A DNA stretch of 8,559 nt from HRBIN12 sp964447335. Its GTDB lineage: Bacteria; Actinomycetota; UBA4738; HRBIN12. The notes beneath the pieces were generated by a model. It did no database searches. It had not been told where the DNA came from and was given only the letters and a program-made list of their open reading frames with translations. The stretch is from the NCBI GenBank assembly GCA_964447335.1, contig CAYUSA010000083.1:1-8559 (forward strand), read 5' to 3'. Shown here one piece after another: positions 5,642 to 8,559 of the stretch; positions within the stretch are counted from its first letter, which is position 1; each line of letters opens with the position of its first letter. A program made the position numbers and the translations under genes.

Positions 5642-6628
5642 ATGGAGCCGGTGACGTTCCAGGTCCGACCGGGTCTCACGGCGATCGACACCTTCTACGG
5701 CGGGCGCGAGCGCTCCACAGCCGCCTACCTCCTCGAAGCCGACGAGCCGGCGATCGTCGAGACCGGTCCGACCACCTCGGCGGGTCCGGTCGTCGCCGGG
5801 CTCGAGCGCCTCGGCATCGGGCCCCGCGACCTCGCGCACATCGTCGTCACGCACATCCACCTGGATCACGCGGGCGGCGTCGGGCGCCTCGCATCGGTGT
5901 TCCCGAACGCGACGGTGTGGGTCCACGAGCGCGGGGCGCCTCACCTGGAGGACCCGACGAAGCTCGTCGCGAGCGCTACCCGCCTGTACGGCGAGATGCA
6001 GATGGCTTCGCTCTTCGGTCCCGTGGAGCCCGTTCCCGCGCAACGGATCCGGAGCGTCGGCGAGGGCGACCGTATCGAGCTCGGCGGGCGGTGGCTCGAC
6101 GTCCTCGACACGCCCGGTCACGCATCGCATCACGTCGCGCTCGCGGACTCGGCGACCGGCGCCGTGTTCACCGGCGATGCGCTCGGGATCCACGTTCCCG
6201 ATGTCCGGGTCCTGCGACCCGCCACCCCGCCGCCGGACTTCGACGTGGAGCTCGCCGTGCGGAGCATCGAGCGGATCCGCGAGCGCGCCCTCTCCTCGAT
6301 GGTCCTGTTCTCCCACTTCGGCCCGGTCGAGGAGGTCGACCGCATCTGCGAGCTGGCCGTGCGCCGCACGCGGAGCTGGGCCGAGGTCGTGCGCGAGGCG
6401 CTCGAACGCTCCGAGGACCTCGATGAGATCGTCGCGCTCCTGGAGGCCGAGGCGCGGCGCGACGTCGAGACCGGTGCCGAGGCCGAGATCGACCTCGAAC
6501 GCTTCGAGACGCTCTCGAGCGTCCGCATGAACGCGATGGGCATCGTCCGCTACTGGAAGAAGCGCGCCGAGCGCGAGGCCGCCGAGGGACGGGATGGCGA
6601 GGGCGGTCCGGCTCAGCCGGGCAGCTGA
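5642..6628 (+). CDS. metallo-beta-lactamase-fold metallo-hydrolase
   Basis: A 328-residue cytoplasmic MBL-fold hydrolase with a complete dinuclear metal site: H71, H73, D75 and H76 in THIHLDHAGG, H160 in TPGH, D179 in FTGDALG and H225 in LFSHFGP. The catalytic domain covers about 1-235. The C-terminal 90 residues are helical and highly charged (AEVVREALERSEDLDEIVAL and following), ending in a Glu/Arg/Gly tail. No signal peptide is seen, so this is not a secreted beta-lactamase. The architecture resembles the broad actinobacterial and archaeal group annotated only as MBL fold metallo-hydrolase, for which the substrate cannot be predicted; glyoxalase II-like thioesterase or lactonase activity are options. 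The ATG at 5642 fits the family N-terminus and lacks a Shine-Dalgarno. The last 16 nt overlap the convergent TPR gene. Confidence 0.93.
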   Translation: MEPVTFQVRPGLTAIDTFYGGRERSTAAYLLEADEPAIVETGPTTSAGPVVAGLERLGIGPRDLAHIVVTHIHLDHAGGVGRLASVFPNATVWVHERGAPHLEDPTKLVASATRLYGEMQMASLFGPVEPVPAQRIRSVGEGDRIELGGRWLDVLDTPGHASHHVALADSATGAVFTGDALGIHVPDVRVLRPATPPPDFDVELAVRSIERIRERALSSMVLFSHFGPVEEVDRICELAVRRTRSWAEVVREALERSEDLDEIVALLEAEARRDVETGAEAEIDLERFETLSSVRMNAMGIVRYWKKRAEREAAEGRDGEGGPAQPGS

Positions 6629-6630
6629 GC
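6611..6630. terminator. hairpin across the overlapping convergent stop codons
   Basis: A perfect 7-bp inverted repeat, GCTCAGC (6611-6617) and GCTGAGC (6624-6630), with the 6-nt loop CGGGCA. The right arm contains the TGA of the MBL gene and the left arm contains the complement of the TGA of the convergent TPR gene, so each arm carries one stop codon. There is no T-tract on either side. It may act as a bidirectional terminator or as a 3'-end stabiliser; function is inferred from position only. Confidence 0.4.
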
Positions 6631-7308
6631 GAGCCGCTCGGCGGCGTCGTACGCGGCCGAGTCGTGGCGCACGATCTTGCGGAACTCCCGGGCCGCCTCC
6701 TGCGGGCGTCCCGCGCGCTCGAGGATGTCGCCCGTGACGTACCAGACACGCAGTACCTCGGGGCCGGCGACCTCGTCGCTCGTGCGCACGCGGCGCAGCA
6801 GGCCGAGCGCCTGGTCGTACCGCTTCATGTCGGCGAGAGCGCTCGCCGCGACGATCACGGCCTCGGCCTTCGTCGCGAGCGGCACGCCTCGCGACGCGAG
6901 GGCCTCCTCGGCGAGCGGGACCGCGCGGTCTGGGCGTCCTGCGGCGCGCATGCAGTCCGCGATCAGGTGGTTCTGGTCGGCCCGCCCGGACATCCGGCGG
7001 TACGCCTGCAGCTCCGAGAGCGCCTCCGGGTACTGCGCGACCTGGTAGAGCGCCATCCCGAGCACCTCGCGCACGGCCGGCGACCTGGGCGCGAGCGCCT
7101 TGGCCTTGATCGCCTCGGAGGCCGAGCCACGAGCGTCGTCTCGCTGCAGGAGCTCCACCGCCCGCTCGAGGCGCGAGATCGCGGCCTCGGCCTTCCCCGG
7201 ACGAGCCGTGCCGCGAAGCTCGCCCACCACGTCGCTCGGCAGACCGGGTGCGCGATGGGTCTTCGGGCGACCCTTGCCCGATGGGCGAGGCTGCAGGGGC
7301 TTCGGCAT
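6613..7308 (-). CDS. tetratricopeptide-repeat protein with basic N-terminal tail
   Basis: A 231-residue protein. Residues 1-25 are basic and disordered (PKPLQPRPSGKGRPKTHRAP), followed by a helical region with tandem TPR units from about 40 to the end. Recognisable stretches are AVRELLG-type VREVLGMALYQVAQYPEALS (79-98), GRADQNHLIADCMRAAGRPD (108-127), ALADMKRYDQALGLLRRV (157-174) and LRVWYVTGDILERAGRPQEA (186-205). It resembles a TPR family I know from other actinobacteria, none with an assigned function. It lacks a signal peptide or membrane segment, so a cytoplasmic scaffold is likely; the basic tail could bind nucleic acid, which is inference. The ATG at 7308 has no Shine-Dalgarno but a -10-like hexamer 6 nt upstream. 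It lies directly downstream of the rRNA operon, separated from the 5S gene by a strong terminator. Confidence 0.9.
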   Translation of the reverse strand: MPKPLQPRPSGKGRPKTHRAPGLPSDVVGELRGTARPGKAEAAISRLERAVELLQRDDARGSASEAIKAKALAPRSPAVREVLGMALYQVAQYPEALSELQAYRRMSGRADQNHLIADCMRAAGRPDRAVPLAEEALASRGVPLATKAEAVIVAASALADMKRYDQALGLLRRVRTSDEVAGPEVLRVWYVTGDILERAGRPQEAAREFRKIVRHDSAAYDAAERLAQLPG

Positions 7309-7320
7309 GGCCCCAGGGTA
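7309..7320 (-). promoter_or_regulatory. candidate leaderless promoter of the second TPR gene
   Basis: The minus strand reads TACCCT (7320-7315), a TANNNT -10 hexamer, followed by 6 nt and the ATG at 7308. No Shine-Dalgarno or clear -35 box is present. This would give the TPR gene its own start, independent of readthrough from the rRNA operon. Confidence 0.42.
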
Positions 7321-7362
7321 CTCGGCGCGAGGAGCCGAGGTCCGAGCGCGGGGCCCTTGAAC

Positions 7363-7394
7363 GCAGGAGAGCCGCCCGAAGGCGGCTCTCCTGC
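7363..7394 (-). terminator. rRNA operon terminator hairpin
   Basis: A perfect 14-bp stem (GCAGGAGAGCCGCC at 7363-7376 paired with 7381-7394). The RNA of the minus strand has a UUCG tetraloop, an especially stable closing loop. It begins 5 nt after the end of 5S rRNA. The run after the stem is GTTCAAGG, so a true U-tract is missing; termination would rely on stem strength, which is common in GC-rich actinobacteria. Confidence 0.85.
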
Positions 7395-7399
7395 AAGGT

Positions 7400-7519
7400 G
7401 TCCCGGCGGCGACCTACTCTCCCACCCAGTTGCCCAGGCAGTACCATCGGCGCAGGAGGGCTTAACTTCCGGGTTCGGGATGGGACCGGGTGTTGCCCCT
7501 CCGCCATGGCCACCGAAAC
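7400..7519 (-). rRNA. rrf: 5S ribosomal RNA
   Basis: Minus-strand sequence contains the 5S hallmarks: GGTGGCCATGGCGG near the 5' end, CCCATCCCGAACCCGGAAG in the loop B/helix III region, CGATGGTACTGC, and GGGAGAGTAGGTCGCCGCC at the 3' end. The ends were set by helix I: GTTTCGGTGG at the 5' end pairs over ten positions (with G-U pairs) with CCGCCGGGAC at the 3' end, giving exactly 120 nt. It forms part of the large subunit central protuberance. It lies downstream of 23S in the normal order. Confidence 0.96.
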
Positions 7520-7607
7520 GCTGTCTCCCGATCGTTCATCGGGACATCGTTGGGGGCGCGGCCCCCGAGCAGAGCTCGGGAACTGCGATAGCGAGCGCGA
7601 GCGAAGC
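7520..7607 (-). other. 23S-5S internal transcribed spacer
   Basis: About 88 nt of transcribed spacer with no tRNA. It holds three short inverted repeats: CCCGAT/ATCGGG (7527-7532 and 7538-7543), GGGGGC/GCCCCC (7552-7557 and 7561-7566) and CCCGAGC/GCTCGGG (7564-7570 and 7574-7580). The last two share bases 7564-7566 and cannot both form fully. They probably take part in pre-rRNA folding and processing. The 23S boundary is approximate to a few bases. Confidence 0.7.

Positions 7608-8559
<952 letters not shown>

Noticed and set aside
5561..7513. Open frame of 650 codons on the minus strand
   Set aside because: It runs antisense to the complete MBL-fold gene, then in another frame over the second TPR gene and most of the 5S rRNA gene. 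Its composition is typical of a GC-rich shadow.
7520..7607. tRNA in the 23S-5S spacer or just after 5S
   Set aside because: The spacer is too short for a cloverleaf beyond its small hairpins, and there is no T-loop motif; after 5S comes only the terminator and the TPR promoter region.

Overview
The window is a GC-rich stretch of bacterial chromosome. It looks like an actinobacterium (Actinomycetota): coding GC is very high, GTG and probably TTG are used as starts, several genes appear leaderless, and the gene order matches a known actinobacterial block. From memory, Mycobacterium tuberculosis Rv1691-Rv1696 runs TPR protein, HAD phosphatase, small protein, tlyA, NAD kinase, recN. The same order is read here on the minus strand from about 4065 down to 1. 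The exact lineage cannot be fixed from this sequence alone. The left edge cuts recN and the right edge cuts the 23S rRNA gene.

Layout: (1) 1-4065, minus strand, one probable operon: TPR protein, HAD-IIA phosphatase (frameshifted as given), phasin-like coiled-coil protein with a Lys/Ala/Pro tail, tlyA rRNA 2'-O-methyltransferase, nadK, recN. Junctions are tight (TGATG, 10 nt, ATGA). (2) 4071-5249, plus strand: a DUF1015 protein diverging from the TPR gene with only about 5 nt between the chosen start codons. (3) 5250-5567, minus: a short SSB-like OB-fold protein whose stop abuts the DUF1015 stop. (4) 5642-6628, plus: a metallo-beta-lactamase-fold hydrolase, divergent from the SSB-like gene. 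(5) 6613-7308, minus: a second TPR protein, convergent with and overlapping the hydrolase by 16 nt. (6) 7363-8559, minus: the 3' end of an rRNA operon, with 23S (partial), spacer, 5S and a strong hairpin terminator.

How the parts relate: TlyA methylates rRNA. Its 23S target helix, H69, should lie only a few tens of bases beyond the right edge, in the same rRNA gene copy. NadK supplies NADP, and RecN acts in double-strand-break repair. The phosphatase, phasin-like and TPR proteins are conserved companions whose joint role is unclear. Three genes without a Shine-Dalgarno (DUF1015, MBL hydrolase, second TPR) each have a -10-like hexamer exactly 6 nt before the start codon, which suggests leaderless transcripts. 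nadK, the phasin-like gene and the SSB-like gene have clear Shine-Dalgarno sequences.

Most of the window is ordinary housekeeping DNA. I see no mobile element, CRISPR array, defence island or tRNA. The points most worth a second look are the broken HAD gene and its missing stop, the nearly touching divergent starts at 4065/4071, the shared leaderless promoter geometry, and a hairpin that carries two convergent stop codons.
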